The notes: generated by a model not told the origin, from the sequence alone. A stretch of 63,533 bases of DNA from Prochlorococcus sp. AG-402-L09 (GCA_003216715.1 QCIK01000004.1:1-63533); one strand, 5' to 3'. Counted from the stretch's first letter, positions 29,528-39,002 are shown. Numbers and translations are program-made.

Positions 29528-30403
29528 ATGGAGCTTAAAACAAAAACCTCTGAAAATATTGGAATTGTTGGATTAGGTCTTATTGGAGGCTCCCTAGGCT
29601 TAGATCTCCAAAAGCGTGGACATACAGTGTATGGGATTACTCATCGAGAAAAAACTGCACAAAAAGCCAGAGCCAGAAAACTAGCCCAAGTTGTTAGTAC
29701 TGATCCGAGTGTATTAAAAAATTGTTCTCTTATTTATATTGCTTTACCACTTGAGCAACTCCTAAATCCTTCAACAGCTTTAATCAATGCCATTCCTAAA
29801 AATGCTGTTGTTACTGATGTTGGATCTGTAAAAGTTCCTGTTTTAAAAACTTGGGACGAGCTACATCCACATTTTGTAGCCAGTCATCCAATGACAGGAA
29901 CAGAAGAATCTGGAATTAACGCAGGTCGACATAATTTATTTAAAAATAAGCCATGGGTCGTCACTCCAAGTAAAAAAACTGATCCAAAAGCCCTCGCAAT
30001 AGTGCAGCAAATTTCTTTGTCACTTGGGAGTCAATGGATAATCTCTGAAGCTCAAATACATGATGAAGCTGTAGGCTTGATTTCACATTTACCAGTTCTA
30101 ATAAGCGCAGCATTGCTGAATACACTCAGTGCAGATGCAAAGCCCTCCTTATATTCACTTGCAAAAAGTATTGCATCCAGTGGGTTTGCTGACACCTCTA
30201 GGGTCGGAGGTGGCAACCCAGAGCTAGGAGTCTCTATGGCAAAATTTAACAAGAAAAATATAGAGAGACATTTGGCCTCTTATAGACATTCTTTAGATCT
30301 TTTTGAAAAATATTTACTTGAAGAGAACTGGAGTGAGCTCGAAAAAATACTAATCAATAGCCAGGAAGAAAGACAGAATTTTATTTTAAAATCTACTAAT
30401 TAA
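29528..30403 (+). CDS. tyrA: Prephenate/arogenate dehydrogenase
   Basis: 291 residues. The N-terminal Rossmann motif is IVGLGLIGGSLGLDLQKRG, and TDVGSVK followed by FVASHPMTGTEESG is the TyrA active-site region. It makes tyrosine precursors from prephenate or arogenate; cyanobacterial TyrA is usually arogenate- and NADP-specific, but that cannot be read here. It overlaps the convergent crtD by eight bases. Confidence 0.93.
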   Translation: MELKTKTSENIGIVGLGLIGGSLGLDLQKRGHTVYGITHREKTAQKARARKLAQVVSTDPSVLKNCSLIYIALPLEQLLNPSTALINAIPKNAVVTDVGSVKVPVLKTWDELHPHFVASHPMTGTEESGINAGRHNLFKNKPWVVTPSKKTDPKALAIVQQISLSLGSQWIISEAQIHDEAVGLISHLPVLISAALLNTLSADAKPSLYSLAKSIASSGFADTSRVGGGNPELGVSMAKFNKKNIERHLASYRHSLDLFEKYLLEENWSELEKILINSQEERQNFILKSTN

Positions 30404-31913
30404 AGATAGGGATATTCAAATGTCTACCTTTGCATTCCATTAGTTGTCTGACAACCATCATGGCTGATTGGCTTACGCCAGCTGTACCTTCACCGGGATA
30501 AATTGAATCTCCACAAAGCCATAAACCTTTGAGAGGGGTTCTACTTGGCAAGCCAAAAGGACCAAATTGATCTGGATGTTGACCAAGACCTCCGACTATT
30601 CCACCAGGACGTCCTGTCCACCTTTCAAAGCTTCTTGGGGTTGAAAGTTCTTGATGATCCCAACTCGTCTCAAGCAAATCAAACTTTTTATTTAAAATAG
30701 TGATAATCTGCTTTGAGACAATATTTTTTTTCCTAGCATAAGATTGACTATCCAGATTAGACCATTGATTAATATCAACAAATACACTTGCAATTAAAGT
30801 AGCCATTCCAGTTGGTGCACGCTGATCATCTTCCATACTTATAGAAATAAATAAAGAGCCAAAATTCTCATCGAATATTTGAATATGTCCTGGACAATTA
30901 ACGGGCAAATCTGAACGACGAAGAGCCCCGTAAAATACAAGGGCACCACTAGGTTGTGGTAATTTTTTTATACTTTCACGGTATTTTGTGGATAAACCTC
31001 CATCAATAGGAATTAAATCTAAAAGAGATTGAGGAGGCAAGCTAAAAACAATATCTGATGCTTTAAGCCGTATCAAATTCTTTCTTCTATCAATCACATT
31101 GACATCAAAAATATTTGAATTTTTTTTACTTAATATTTTAGTCACTCTATGTCCAATCAAAAGGCTTCCTCCATCTCTCAAAAAACTATCTTTCAACAAA
31201 TTGCTAAGTATTTGCATTGATCCATGAAGATGCCATAGGCCTCTAGGAGATTGGGCCATTTGAAGAACAGTTGCACCGTACAAAGCTGCCGTTCTACTTG
31301 CTGGCTCTTGAGAGTAAAGTTTTAATTGTAGGTCTAAAAAACTTCGTAAACGTTTATCTTTATGACAACCAGTAATTTTAAGTAAGTCTGCAATAGTCAA
31401 CTTACTCAACAAACCTGTTAAAAGATTTGAAGGACGTATAGCTCTAATTAATTGACTTAAATCCCAAAAATTTCTTACCGGAAGTATTGGCTCTCTTTCG
31501 ACAAATTCCCAGTTGCTTTCGTGAATTTTAGAACATAATGACCAGAAGATTTCACTCCCAGGGAACTGTTCTTGCCTTTCTTTCTGCCATCTCAATGGAT
31601 CATGCCAAAGATTGATTGGCTTACTCCCATCACCAAGAACAACTGAACATCCAGGATCTAAAATTTTTGCATCAGGTAACGGAATATCTAAATAATTAAA
31701 TAAACGATGATGAATTCCTCCCCTTTCAAGGCCTGCAACTTGGGTAGCGCCTACATCAAAGGTATATGAACCTCTTTTAAAAGTTCCTGCACAGCCACCT
31801 AATTGACTATGTGCTTCTAACAAAGTTACACGATACCCCTCTTTAGCGAGAAGAGCAGCACCTGTTAAGCCAGCTATCCCTCCCCCAACAACAATGATAG
31901 ATTCTTCAGACAT
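30396..31913 (-). CDS. crtD: CrtD-type carotenoid desaturase (FAD-dependent)
   Basis: 505 residues. FAD motif IIVVGGGIAGLTGAALLAKE and GGCAGTFKRGSYTFDVGATQ are typical of the CrtI/CrtH/CrtD group. VAGLERGGIHHRLFNYLDIP and LWHDPLRWQKERQEQFPGSE point to the CrtD (C-3',4' desaturase) branch rather than CrtH. In other cyanobacteria it acts on the way to myxol glycosides; picocyanobacteria are not known to accumulate these, so the actual reaction is uncertain. Confidence 0.8.
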   Translation of the reverse strand: MSEESIIVVGGGIAGLTGAALLAKEGYRVTLLEAHSQLGGCAGTFKRGSYTFDVGATQVAGLERGGIHHRLFNYLDIPLPDAKILDPGCSVVLGDGSKPINLWHDPLRWQKERQEQFPGSEIFWSLCSKIHESNWEFVEREPILPVRNFWDLSQLIRAIRPSNLLTGLLSKLTIADLLKITGCHKDKRLRSFLDLQLKLYSQEPASRTAALYGATVLQMAQSPRGLWHLHGSMQILSNLLKDSFLRDGGSLLIGHRVTKILSKKNSNIFDVNVIDRRKNLIRLKASDIVFSLPPQSLLDLIPIDGGLSTKYRESIKKLPQPSGALVFYGALRRSDLPVNCPGHIQIFDENFGSLFISISMEDDQRAPTGMATLIASVFVDINQWSNLDSQSYARKKNIVSKQIITILNKKFDLLETSWDHQELSTPRSFERWTGRPGGIVGGLGQHPDQFGPFGLPSRTPLKGLWLCGDSIYPGEGTAGVSQSAMMVVRQLMECKGRHLNIPIFN

Positions 31914-31941
31914 AAAAAATTATCAAGCGAGAATACAGTGA

Positions 31942-32829
31942 ATGGAGGAATCAATTAAAAAGGCTCTCTCAAGTTCAAATGAAATAAGTAAAAACTCACT
32001 AATAGAAAAAATAATTCCCGTAGGCGGAGGTTGTATCCATAAAGCCTGGTGCATTCATTTCCAAAATGGCAAGAGAGTTTTTGCCAAATCAAATCACATT
32101 GACAATATTAATATGTTTACGTTTGAACGTGAGTGTCTTTCAATTCTAAAAAGATTTGCTAATAAATCGTATATCTGCGTACCTAAAACACTTGATATAA
32201 TAAGTTATCAAAATTTATCAATACTTTTTTTAGAATGGATAGACCTCAAACAATCTCAACAAAATCTCCTTGGGAAAGGTTTAGCACTACTCCATAAATC
32301 TTCGAGTGAATCGAGCCAAAACAATTTCGGATGGGAAGAAGAAGGTTTTATAGGATCAAGCACCCAAAAGAGAGGATGGGACAGTAACTGGGGAGAATTC
32401 TTTGTAAATTATCGTCTTAGACCACAACTTATACAAGCAAAAGCATGGGGGGTTAGAGTAGATGATTTTGAGGATGTTTTAATATATTTAAGCTCATATC
32501 TAAATGATCATCACCCATGTATCTCAATAGTTCATGGTGATCTATGGTCCGGTAATTGTGGAAGTACTAAAAATGGTTTAGGAGTTCTTTATGACCCTGC
32601 CAGTTACTGGGCTGACAGAGAAGTTGATATCTCAATGACTAAATTATTTGGTGGTTTTAATGAAGAATTTTATGAAGGGTACGAGGAAATTTGGCCACTA
32701 GATAAATTTTCAAAAGATAGAACTGATATTTATAACCTTTACCATTTGCTTAATCACGCAAATATATTTGGTGGATCTTACAAAGAAAATTCACTAAAAA
32801 TACTAAAAGATCTGAGATCTCGTGTGTAA
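31942..32829 (+). CDS. Fructosamine kinase family protein
   Basis: 295 residues, aminoglycoside-phosphotransferase-like. VFAKSNH carries the ATP-binding Lys; SIVHGDLWSGNCG is the catalytic loop; GVLYDPASYWADREVDISMT is the metal-binding segment typical of fructosamine-3-kinases. The family phosphorylates ketoamines, initiating removal of sugar adducts from proteins or metabolites. Confidence 0.88.
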   Translation: MEESIKKALSSSNEISKNSLIEKIIPVGGGCIHKAWCIHFQNGKRVFAKSNHIDNINMFTFERECLSILKRFANKSYICVPKTLDIISYQNLSILFLEWIDLKQSQQNLLGKGLALLHKSSSESSQNNFGWEEEGFIGSSTQKRGWDSNWGEFFVNYRLRPQLIQAKAWGVRVDDFEDVLIYLSSYLNDHHPCISIVHGDLWSGNCGSTKNGLGVLYDPASYWADREVDISMTKLFGGFNEEFYEGYEEIWPLDKFSKDRTDIYNLYHLLNHANIFGGSYKENSLKILKDLRSRV

Positions 32830-32843
32830 CGAAACCTCAGATC
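32809..32843. terminator. Hairpin at convergent gene ends, probable bidirectional terminator
   Basis: GATCTGAG at 32809-32816 pairs perfectly with CTCAGATC at 32836-32843. On the minus strand, the stem is followed directly by TTTTAGTATTTTT, a good tail for the CAAD gene; on the plus strand ATTTGTTCTGTTT follows. It overlaps the stop of the fructosamine kinase gene. Confidence 0.6.
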
Positions 32844-32865
32844 ATTTGTTCTGTTTCTTAACAAT

Positions 32866-33228
32866 TTATCCTAAGTACTCTTTCTTAAGATTTTGAACTT
32901 TGTCAAATACAGCTGTTCTTTTTTCGCTAGTTGTTAAGTTCTGCCAACTCCATTGGCCTAAAACAACAATTCCAAGAAGTTCTAGCAAACCAGGAAGAAT
33001 TGGGAAAAAATTAACTGTATCAATAACAACCTTGATTAAAACTTGAGCTAAAACAACAACGGCAATGATCCCAGCGGCCTTGCCATACTTACCCATTTGA
33101 GTCCAATCAATTTTGCTCAAAGATTCATTAACTTTTCCCATTACATCACTGTAACGTTCTGAAAAATTAACACCTTCTGTTTTCCCTACCTTTGATTCAT
33201 CTTTAGAATCAGGATTTACATCAGACAT
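32866..33228 (-). CDS. CAAD-domain thylakoid membrane protein
   Basis: 120 residues from ATG at 33228 (a GTG two codons earlier is less likely). An acidic N-terminus is followed by GIIAVVVLAQVLIKVVIDTV and LPGLLELLGIVVLGQW, two membrane helices, and a short amphipathic end with NLKKEYLG. This is the cyanobacterial CAAD domain, found alone or fused to tRNA synthetases and related to the CURT1 curvature proteins of thylakoids. Membrane anchoring or curvature is the likely role. Confidence 0.85.
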   Translation of the reverse strand: MSDVNPDSKDESKVGKTEGVNFSERYSDVMGKVNESLSKIDWTQMGKYGKAAGIIAVVVLAQVLIKVVIDTVNFFPILPGLLELLGIVVLGQWSWQNLTTSEKRTAVFDKVQNLKKEYLG

Positions 33229-33326
33229 GAACACAAGCTACTAAGCAAATATGGACTGAGCGTATCGAATTAATTTAATAAATGCCATAGGCTGAATAGA
33301 GATAAGTCCGAACCAAAATAGAGAGG

Positions 33327-33863
33327 ATGCCGAATCAAATCATTTTTTCCATGAAAATTCCTAAATATATTGAATTTCATAACGAAACGAATTGTGTTCT
33401 CTCTAGATTTTTAAAGGCGGCAGAGCCAGAGGAAGGCTGCTGTATGTTGATTGGCAAAACAAACAGCTCAGCTAAAGATCACAAAAGAAATATTTGGGAG
33501 GTCACTCACATCTGGAATTGTCGCAATATTTGGGGAGAACAAGAATCAAAATTAATTGATCAAAATATAGGAGCGTTTTCTAATCAAAAAAATATGCAAT
33601 TATCCAAAAATAATCGCTTCGAAGTTGACGCTAAAGACCAAATTGCATGTAACAAATGGGCAAGGAAAAATGATCTAGAAGTTTTATGTTGTGCTCACTC
33701 ACATCCTTCAGATGAAAACAAACCCTCAGAAATGGATCTATTATTACACCAATCTCCTGGTCTTATGATTATCTCAAATAAGGACGGAGATTTAAAAGCA
33801 TGGTGGATTAAAAATAAATTAAACTTTCATAATGTGAAAATTGAGAATTTTTCTTTAACGTAA
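33327..33863 (+). CDS. JAMM/Mov34-family metallopeptidase
   Basis: 178 residues. The glutamate in EEGCCMLIG and CAHSHPSDENKPSEMD together make the JAMM motif (Glu, then HxHP...S..D) of zinc isopeptidases related to Mov34/Rpn11. An internal ATG at 33351 (MKIPKY) may be the true start. In other bacteria such enzymes cut ubiquitin-like sulfur carriers from their fusions or targets, and here the next gene is an E1-like MoeB/ThiF, 23 bases away. The partner carrier is not in the window. Confidence 0.85.
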   Translation: MPNQIIFSMKIPKYIEFHNETNCVLSRFLKAAEPEEGCCMLIGKTNSSAKDHKRNIWEVTHIWNCRNIWGEQESKLIDQNIGAFSNQKNMQLSKNNRFEVDAKDQIACNKWARKNDLEVLCCAHSHPSDENKPSEMDLLLHQSPGLMIISNKDGDLKAWWIKNKLNFHNVKIENFSLT

Positions 33864-33886
33864 ATGAATCAGGAAAGGTTTGATTA

Positions 33887-35032
33887 ATGGAGCAAAGCCA
33901 GAATGAAGCAAATTTAAGTTCTGAAGAAATTGCTAGGTATGCAAGACATATAAGTCTCCCTGAGATAGGTATCAAAGGTCAAGAAAAATTGAAGACAAGC
34001 TCAGTTGCTTGCATTGGGACAGGAGGACTAGGGTCTCCACTTTTAATTTATCTTGCAGCAGCTGGAATTGGACGTATCGGAATAATTGATTTTGATGTCG
34101 TTGAATACTCAAATTTACAAAGACAAATCATTCATAATACAAATTCAATAGGTCTATTAAAAACAGATTCTGCCAAACAACACATCCGCAAAATAAATCC
34201 TTCTTGTCGAGTCGATTTATTCAATCAAAAGCTAACAAGTAGTAATGCTTTAGAAATACTTAGAGATTATGATGTGATATGTGATTGTTCAGACAATTTC
34301 CCCACTCGTTACCTAATTAATGATGCTTGTCTAATACTGAATAAGCCTAATATATATGGTTCAATTGCAAGATTCGAAGGACAAGTAAGTGTATTTAATT
34401 TGAAGAAAGATAGCCCTAATTATCGAGATCTTATCCCCACACCCCCTCCTCAAGGATTAATTCCATCTTGCTCTGAAGCAGGCGTTATGGGAATTCTTCC
34501 AGGAATTATTGGTACAATTCAAGCAGCAGAAGCCATAAAGATAATAACAAATATTGGTTATCCTCTAAACGGTAGGGTCCTCATTTTTAATGCCTTAAAA
34601 ATGCAATTTAAAGAGCTAACATTAAAATCCAATTCAGAAAATAGAAATATCCATAAATTAATAGATTATAAAAGTTTCTGTTCAGAAGTGAAAGTTAAAA
34701 ATGAGATAGATTATGATATAAAAAGTATTTCTATTAAAGAATTAAAAATACTTCTTAGCCAATCTTCAAAAGAAATAGTATTAATAGATGTTCGCAACCA
34801 AAATGAATACAATCAATATTCAATTGAAGGATCAACGCTTATACCTCTTAGCACTATTGAAAGTGGAGAAGCCATTAATGAAATTAAAATTCTTGCTGCA
34901 AAAAAAATTCTTTATGCATTTTGTCAAAGTGGGAAAAGATCATTGCGTGCATTAAAGCTTTTAAACAAATTTGGAATTAGAGGTATTAATATTCAAGGAG
35001 GTATTGAAGCCTGGAATAACGAAAAAAATTAA
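33887..35032 (+). CDS. moeB: E1-like MoeB/ThiF adenylyltransferase with rhodanese domain
   Basis: 381 residues. ARHISLPEIGIKGQEKL and CIGTGGLGSPLLIYLAAAGI form the nucleotide-binding N-terminus; LIPSCSEAGVMGILPGI contains the conserved Cys. The C-terminal third is rhodanese-like, with active-site loop CQSGKRS. The first structural-zinc CxxC of MoeB, expected before PTPPPQGL, is replaced by NYRD, and no second pair is obvious, so zinc seems lost. Such fusions adenylate and then sulfurate carriers such as MoaD or ThiS. Confidence 0.85.
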   Translation: MEQSQNEANLSSEEIARYARHISLPEIGIKGQEKLKTSSVACIGTGGLGSPLLIYLAAAGIGRIGIIDFDVVEYSNLQRQIIHNTNSIGLLKTDSAKQHIRKINPSCRVDLFNQKLTSSNALEILRDYDVICDCSDNFPTRYLINDACLILNKPNIYGSIARFEGQVSVFNLKKDSPNYRDLIPTPPPQGLIPSCSEAGVMGILPGIIGTIQAAEAIKIITNIGYPLNGRVLIFNALKMQFKELTLKSNSENRNIHKLIDYKSFCSEVKVKNEIDYDIKSISIKELKILLSQSSKEIVLIDVRNQNEYNQYSIEGSTLIPLSTIESGEAINEIKILAAKKILYAFCQSGKRSLRALKLLNKFGIRGINIQGGIEAWNNEKN

Positions 35033-35044
35033 TTAAAACTAATA

Positions 35045-36196
35045 CTAATAATCAACCCCCCTTTTTAAATCAACTCCTTTTTCTGCGTAGTGCTTGTGAC
35101 ACACCATCTCAGAATGAACACTTGCTAAATCAAAATATATAGGTTGGTTTTTGCATCTTCCTGTAATAATCACCTCAGTTTCTGAAGGTTTACGAAGCAA
35201 TGTTTGAACAATAGGCTCAACGGGGAGGAGTTCCAAATCAACGGTTGGGTTTAACTCATCCAAAATCACAGTCTTATAAAGACCACTTGAAATAGCTGCC
35301 CTTGCAATTTCCCATGCTCTTTCAGCTTCTACATAATCAATGGGCTTTTGCTGCCCCCTCCAAACAATCGCATCTCTACCAGATCGAAGATGGTCTACTA
35401 AATGAGGATAACTTTCTCGAAGAGCTGCAATGGCGGCATCCTCTGTGTAACCACTACCACCCTTAAGCCATTGCAAAATTAATACACGATGACTTTTATC
35501 CTGACTAATTCCTCTCCCGATAGCTTGTAAAGCCTTACCTAGAGCACTGGTTGATTTTCCTTTACCTTCACCGGTATAAATTTCTATCCCTCCAACATTA
35601 TTTTCAAAAAGAATTTCATCGTTATTAATCTCAGGTCGTCTGTGTGCTCTCATCTCAGAATGAAGTTCCGCAACTTTAATAAGAGGGTTGGGTGCGGCTC
35701 TTCCAGTGACGATAATTTCCATTCCATCTGGTCTAGCAGTAAGTGTTTTAACAACTTCTTCAACAGGCAATAATCCCAAATCCAGAACAGGGTTCAATTC
35801 GTCTAAGACAACAACCGAATATAAAGCACTAGCAATTGCCCCCTTTGCGATGTCCCATCCTCTTTGAGCTTCCTGATAATCAAATTTGGTGGATTGGTCA
35901 GCGCTAAAAAATTCGCCCCTGCCAGTCCTAACTTGATCAATCAAGTGAGGAAAACCTTGCTGCAAAGCATCAATTGCTGCATCTTCGTCATACGAGCGAC
36001 CAGGTCCTTTCAAGAATCTAAGAAGTAATACTCTTGTTTGTCTTTTCTCACATATACCTAAACCTATAGTCCTAAGAACCACCCCCAAAGCTGCCTGGCT
36101 CTTACCTTTACCCTCTCCGTCATAAACATGTAATTGACCGTGACTACGTTCCTGACTTTCCGATGCTGTCGTAATTCCTATACCGTTTGATACCAC
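35045..36196 (-). CDS. cobO: CobO-type cob(I)yrinic acid a,c-diamide adenosyltransferase, tandem two-domain
   Basis: 383 residues. Two homologous halves, each with a P-loop: VYDGEGKGKSQAALG near residue 24 and IYTGEGKGKSTSALG near residue 205. Each also repeats VLDELNP and IVTGR/IITGR segments and HSEM. CobO puts the 5'-deoxyadenosyl group on corrinoids. The family unit is about 190 residues, so this is an internal duplication and fusion in which both halves keep the ATP-binding motif. Confidence 0.85.
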   Translation of the reverse strand: MVSNGIGITTASESQERSHGQLHVYDGEGKGKSQAALGVVLRTIGLGICEKRQTRVLLLRFLKGPGRSYDEDAAIDALQQGFPHLIDQVRTGRGEFFSADQSTKFDYQEAQRGWDIAKGAIASALYSVVVLDELNPVLDLGLLPVEEVVKTLTARPDGMEIIVTGRAAPNPLIKVAELHSEMRAHRRPEINNDEILFENNVGGIEIYTGEGKGKSTSALGKALQAIGRGISQDKSHRVLILQWLKGGSGYTEDAAIAALRESYPHLVDHLRSGRDAIVWRGQQKPIDYVEAERAWEIARAAISSGLYKTVILDELNPTVDLELLPVEPIVQTLLRKPSETEVIITGRCKNQPIYFDLASVHSEMVCHKHYAEKGVDLKRGVDY

Positions 36197-36329
36197 GATC
36201 GAAAATTCTGCTTCTTATGCATGCAACTTAACTTCTTCTACATTAGACGTCATAGAATATTCGAAATGCATACAAAGATGAAAGAGTATAGGAGTATCAA
36301 TTTCATCAAATTAATGATCTTTTTTAAAA

Positions 36330-37178
36330 GTGTTTTTTAGTCAACTTGAATCTTTAACTGACTCAGAACTGAAACAATTAAAATTGTTAAGGGAGTTTAT
36401 TAAAGATATAAATCATGCCTGTGTTGCTTTCTCTGGAGGCGTTGATAGTTCTTTAGTGGCGGCAATATCGCAAGAACAACTAGGTTCAAACGCCTTTGCC
36501 GTTACTGGTGTCTCTCCTTCCTTAGCTCCGTATTTACTTAAACAAGCGCGTCTTCAAGCGGCTTGGATTGGTATTCGTCATGAAGAATGCCAGACGAATG
36601 AAATAAATGAACCAAATTACTTTAAAAATCCTGAGAACAGATGCTTTGCGTGCAAACAGGAATTGCATAAACATTTAAATCAAATTTCAAAAAGATTCCA
36701 TCATGCTCAAGTCCTTGATGGAGTGAATTATGACGATCTTCACGACTTTAGACCAGGAATTAAAGCATCGACTCACGCAGGAGTGATATCACCTCTGGCT
36801 GAACTCAAAATAGATAAAAAAGCAATTCGTTCGATTTCTAAATCATTGGGTCTACCTTGGTGGGATAAACCTGCTCAACCATGTTTAGCCTCTCGCATCC
36901 CTTTTGGAGAGGAAATAAGTTCGAAAAGGCTCGAGCAAATTGCCTTAGCAGAAGAGTGGATTATTAATCAAGGTTTTTCTCAAGTACGTGTGAGAAGTCA
37001 AGGCCTATCAGCCAGAATTGAATTACCCGCAAATGAAATAGATAAATTTCTTCAACTTATTGAAAGAGATAAATTAATTAAATATTTTTTAGATTTAGGT
37101 TTCCATTCAATAAGTCTTGACCTAGAGGGCTTGATTAGTGGAAAACTCACTAGAGACTTAAATACTACTTACAAATAA
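36330..37178 (+). CDS. larE: LarE-family ATP-dependent sulfur transferase
   Basis: 282 residues from a GTG start. The PP-loop CVAFSGGVDSSLVAA is near residues 31-45, RCFACKQELH has a CxxC pair, and QPCLASRIPFGEEIS is typical of LarE. LarE builds the nickel-pincer cofactor of lactate racemase. No larA, larB or larC is seen here, and in picocyanobacteria the family may serve another sulfur-transfer task. Confidence 0.85.
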   Translation: MFFSQLESLTDSELKQLKLLREFIKDINHACVAFSGGVDSSLVAAISQEQLGSNAFAVTGVSPSLAPYLLKQARLQAAWIGIRHEECQTNEINEPNYFKNPENRCFACKQELHKHLNQISKRFHHAQVLDGVNYDDLHDFRPGIKASTHAGVISPLAELKIDKKAIRSISKSLGLPWWDKPAQPCLASRIPFGEEISSKRLEQIALAEEWIINQGFSQVRVRSQGLSARIELPANEIDKFLQLIERDKLIKYFLDLGFHSISLDLEGLISGKLTRDLNTTYK

Positions 37179-37225
37179 ACTTTGACTATGAAATGATTAT
37201 TGATTTACTTTCACTTTTCATTTTA

Positions 37226-37693
37226 TCAAGGCTCACGATGCAAATTTTGAATTCCTGAAGGTATCTCCCTTGCGATATTTTTAAAAGAGAAGTGCTCAGC
37301 CACAAAATCTTTAAAAAGTAACTTACAAGCTTTTTCAGGCATCGTATGATCACCACACGTGAATACATCTATGGCTGCATAACCAATCTCAGGCCACGTA
37401 TGTATTGAGATATGAGATTCAGCTAGCAAAGCTAGTCCCGTAACTCCTTGAGGATGAAAACTATGTGTTACTAAATTTATGAGTTTTGCACCGGAAATTT
37501 TAGCTGATGATGTGATGGTTGTCCTTATAAAAGCTTCATCATTAAGCTTCGCACGATCACATTGATACAGTTCAAGTATGCAGTGCCTGCCCATATTCTC
37601 ATGAGAATTAATATGTAAGGTTTCTATATCATTTGACTGGCAAGAGTCATGCCATCCAGGATTTGGATGCAATTCTGGAAAAAAAGGTTCCAT
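37226..37693 (-). CDS. speD: S-adenosylmethionine decarboxylase proenzyme
   Basis: 155 residues. [14 protein letters not shown] contains the Glu-Ser cleavage site at which the serine becomes the pyruvoyl group, and [15 protein letters not shown] the catalytic Cys. It provides decarboxylated SAM for spermidine. The conserved part begins at [13 protein letters not shown], residue 34; the leader of 33 residues may be partly untranslated. Confidence 0.92.
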   Translation of the reverse strand: MEPFFPELHPNPGWHDSCQSNDIETLHINSHENMGRHCILELYQCDRAKLNDEAFIRTTITSSAKISGAKLINLVTHSFHPQGVTGLALLAESHISIHTWPEIGYAAIDVFTCGDHTMPEKACKLLFKDFVAEHFSFKNIAREIPSGIQNLHREP

Positions 37694-37734
37694 ATCTATT
37701 CAAAAATCATTCCCACAATAACCGACCAATAGTT

Positions 37735-38835
37735 TCAACAAAAGGAATCTAATTGCATTAATTGCGAGTTTCTTACCCATTCACCTTCAAATGATTCCAC
37801 ATGTGTTGCACTGATTAAACACTGATGTTTTTGACCGACAGCATCTAAAAGCAATAATTGTCGTTTGGGATCCAGCTCAGCCAAAACATCATCTAAAAGC
37901 AATATTGGAGATTTACCATACACAGATTTAATCAACTCTAATTCGGCTAATTTCAAGGCCAGCACAATAGTCCTTTGTTGTCCAGCAGAGCCAAAACGTC
38001 TAGCATCCACCCCATTTACTAAAAACTGAACATCATCACGATGAGGACCTACCCGACAATTACCCGTTAGCTCCTCCTCAGATCTCATTTCTAAAAGTTG
38101 ACGTTCAATATTCTCCCTCCACAATCTTTCACTTTCTTCACCCTCAAGTTTACTACCAGGCAAATATAGAATATTCAGTTTTTCCTTACTGTTGCTTAGA
38201 TGTTGTTGCCAACTTGCAGCAATAGGAAGTAGACGATTTAAGATACGCCTCCGTCTCCGATGAATTCTTGTACTAACCAAGGCCATTTGCATATCAAAAG
38301 AATCTAATAAAATATTTTGATCCTCGTTCGATTCAAGACTTAAATTTCGCCATAGCTGACTTCTTTGCCTAAGCAATCTAGAAAACCTTCCCATCAAATC
38401 AGAATATATAGGCTCGAGTTGTTGAACGGTTCTATCTAGCCAATTTCTCCTTTGAGATGGTTCTCCCCTAATTAATTCTAGATCAAGTGCACTAAACCCT
38501 ACACTTCTAAGAGGTCCAATCAAATCAATTTGACGAGTTAAAAGTTTTTCATTTTTATAGGCTTTTCTGCCACCTTTTCTATGCAATTCTAAAGAAAGTT
38601 TTTGATCATCTTCAATTATCGCAGTTAAACAAGCTTTATCTTGATCCCAATAAATCAAATCCTGATTTCGGTTGGATCGATGAGAACGTAAACTAGACAA
38701 GAGCTCTACAGATTCAAGTAGATTAGATTTTCCAATTCCATTTTGCCCTGTGACTATCAAACGATTTTCAGTAAACTCAACCTGAAAACGTTGATAATTT
38801 CGAAAATAGTTAAGTTCTAACTGGTGAAGTTGAAT
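37735..38835 (-). CDS. recF: DNA replication and repair protein RecF, probable AUU start
   Basis: 366 residues if started at ATT 38835. Walker [15 protein letters not shown], and the signature/Walker B part [20 protein letters not shown] with [13 protein letters not shown]. The first ATG/GTG/TTG in frame is TTG at 38760, yet the sequence upstream encodes [20 protein letters not shown], which is clearly the conserved RecF N-terminus. The frame closes at TAA 38844-38842. ATT is the only near-standard codon in the right place. RecF loads RecA at gaps with RecO and RecR. Confidence 0.85.
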   Translation of the reverse strand: MQLHQLELNYFRNYQRFQVEFTENRLIVTGQNGIGKSNLLESVELLSSLRSHRSNRNQDLIYWDQDKACLTAIIEDDQKLSLELHRKGGRKAYKNEKLLTRQIDLIGPLRSVGFSALDLELIRGEPSQRRNWLDRTVQQLEPIYSDLMGRFSRLLRQRSQLWRNLSLESNEDQNILLDSFDMQMALVSTRIHRRRRRILNRLLPIAASWQQHLSNSKEKLNILYLPGSKLEGEESERLWRENIERQLLEMRSEEELTGNCRVGPHRDDVQFLVNGVDARRFGSAGQQRTIVLALKLAELELIKSVYGKSPILLLDDVLAELDPKRQLLLLDAVGQKHQCLISATHVESFEGEWVRNSQLMQLDSFC

Positions 38836-38914
38836 GTTTCTTTATGGGATTTGTATGTAAGCTAATTTTAATAAGGTCTCAGTATTTGGCCTTTTTTAAT
38901 AACAACCCATTATT

Positions 38915-38988
38915 GGGCATGTAGCTCAGTTGGATAGAGCATCAGATTCCGGTTCTGAGAGTCGGGGGTTCGAGTCCCTCCATGCTCG
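38915..38988 (+). tRNA. tRNA-Arg (anticodon CCG)
   Basis: 74 nt. The acceptor GGGCATG pairs with CATGCTC (one G-U), discriminator G. Anticodon stem CAGA/TCTG with loop TTCCGGT gives CCG, and T loop is GTTCGAGTC. D arm AGCTCAGTTGGATAGAGC is canonical. Confidence 0.95.
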
Positions 38989-39002
38989 TTATAATTAATT
39001 TT

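Noticed and set aside
37186-37368. 60-residue minus-strand frame overlapping speD
   Set aside because: Out of frame with speD, whose AdoMet decarboxylase motifs are complete.
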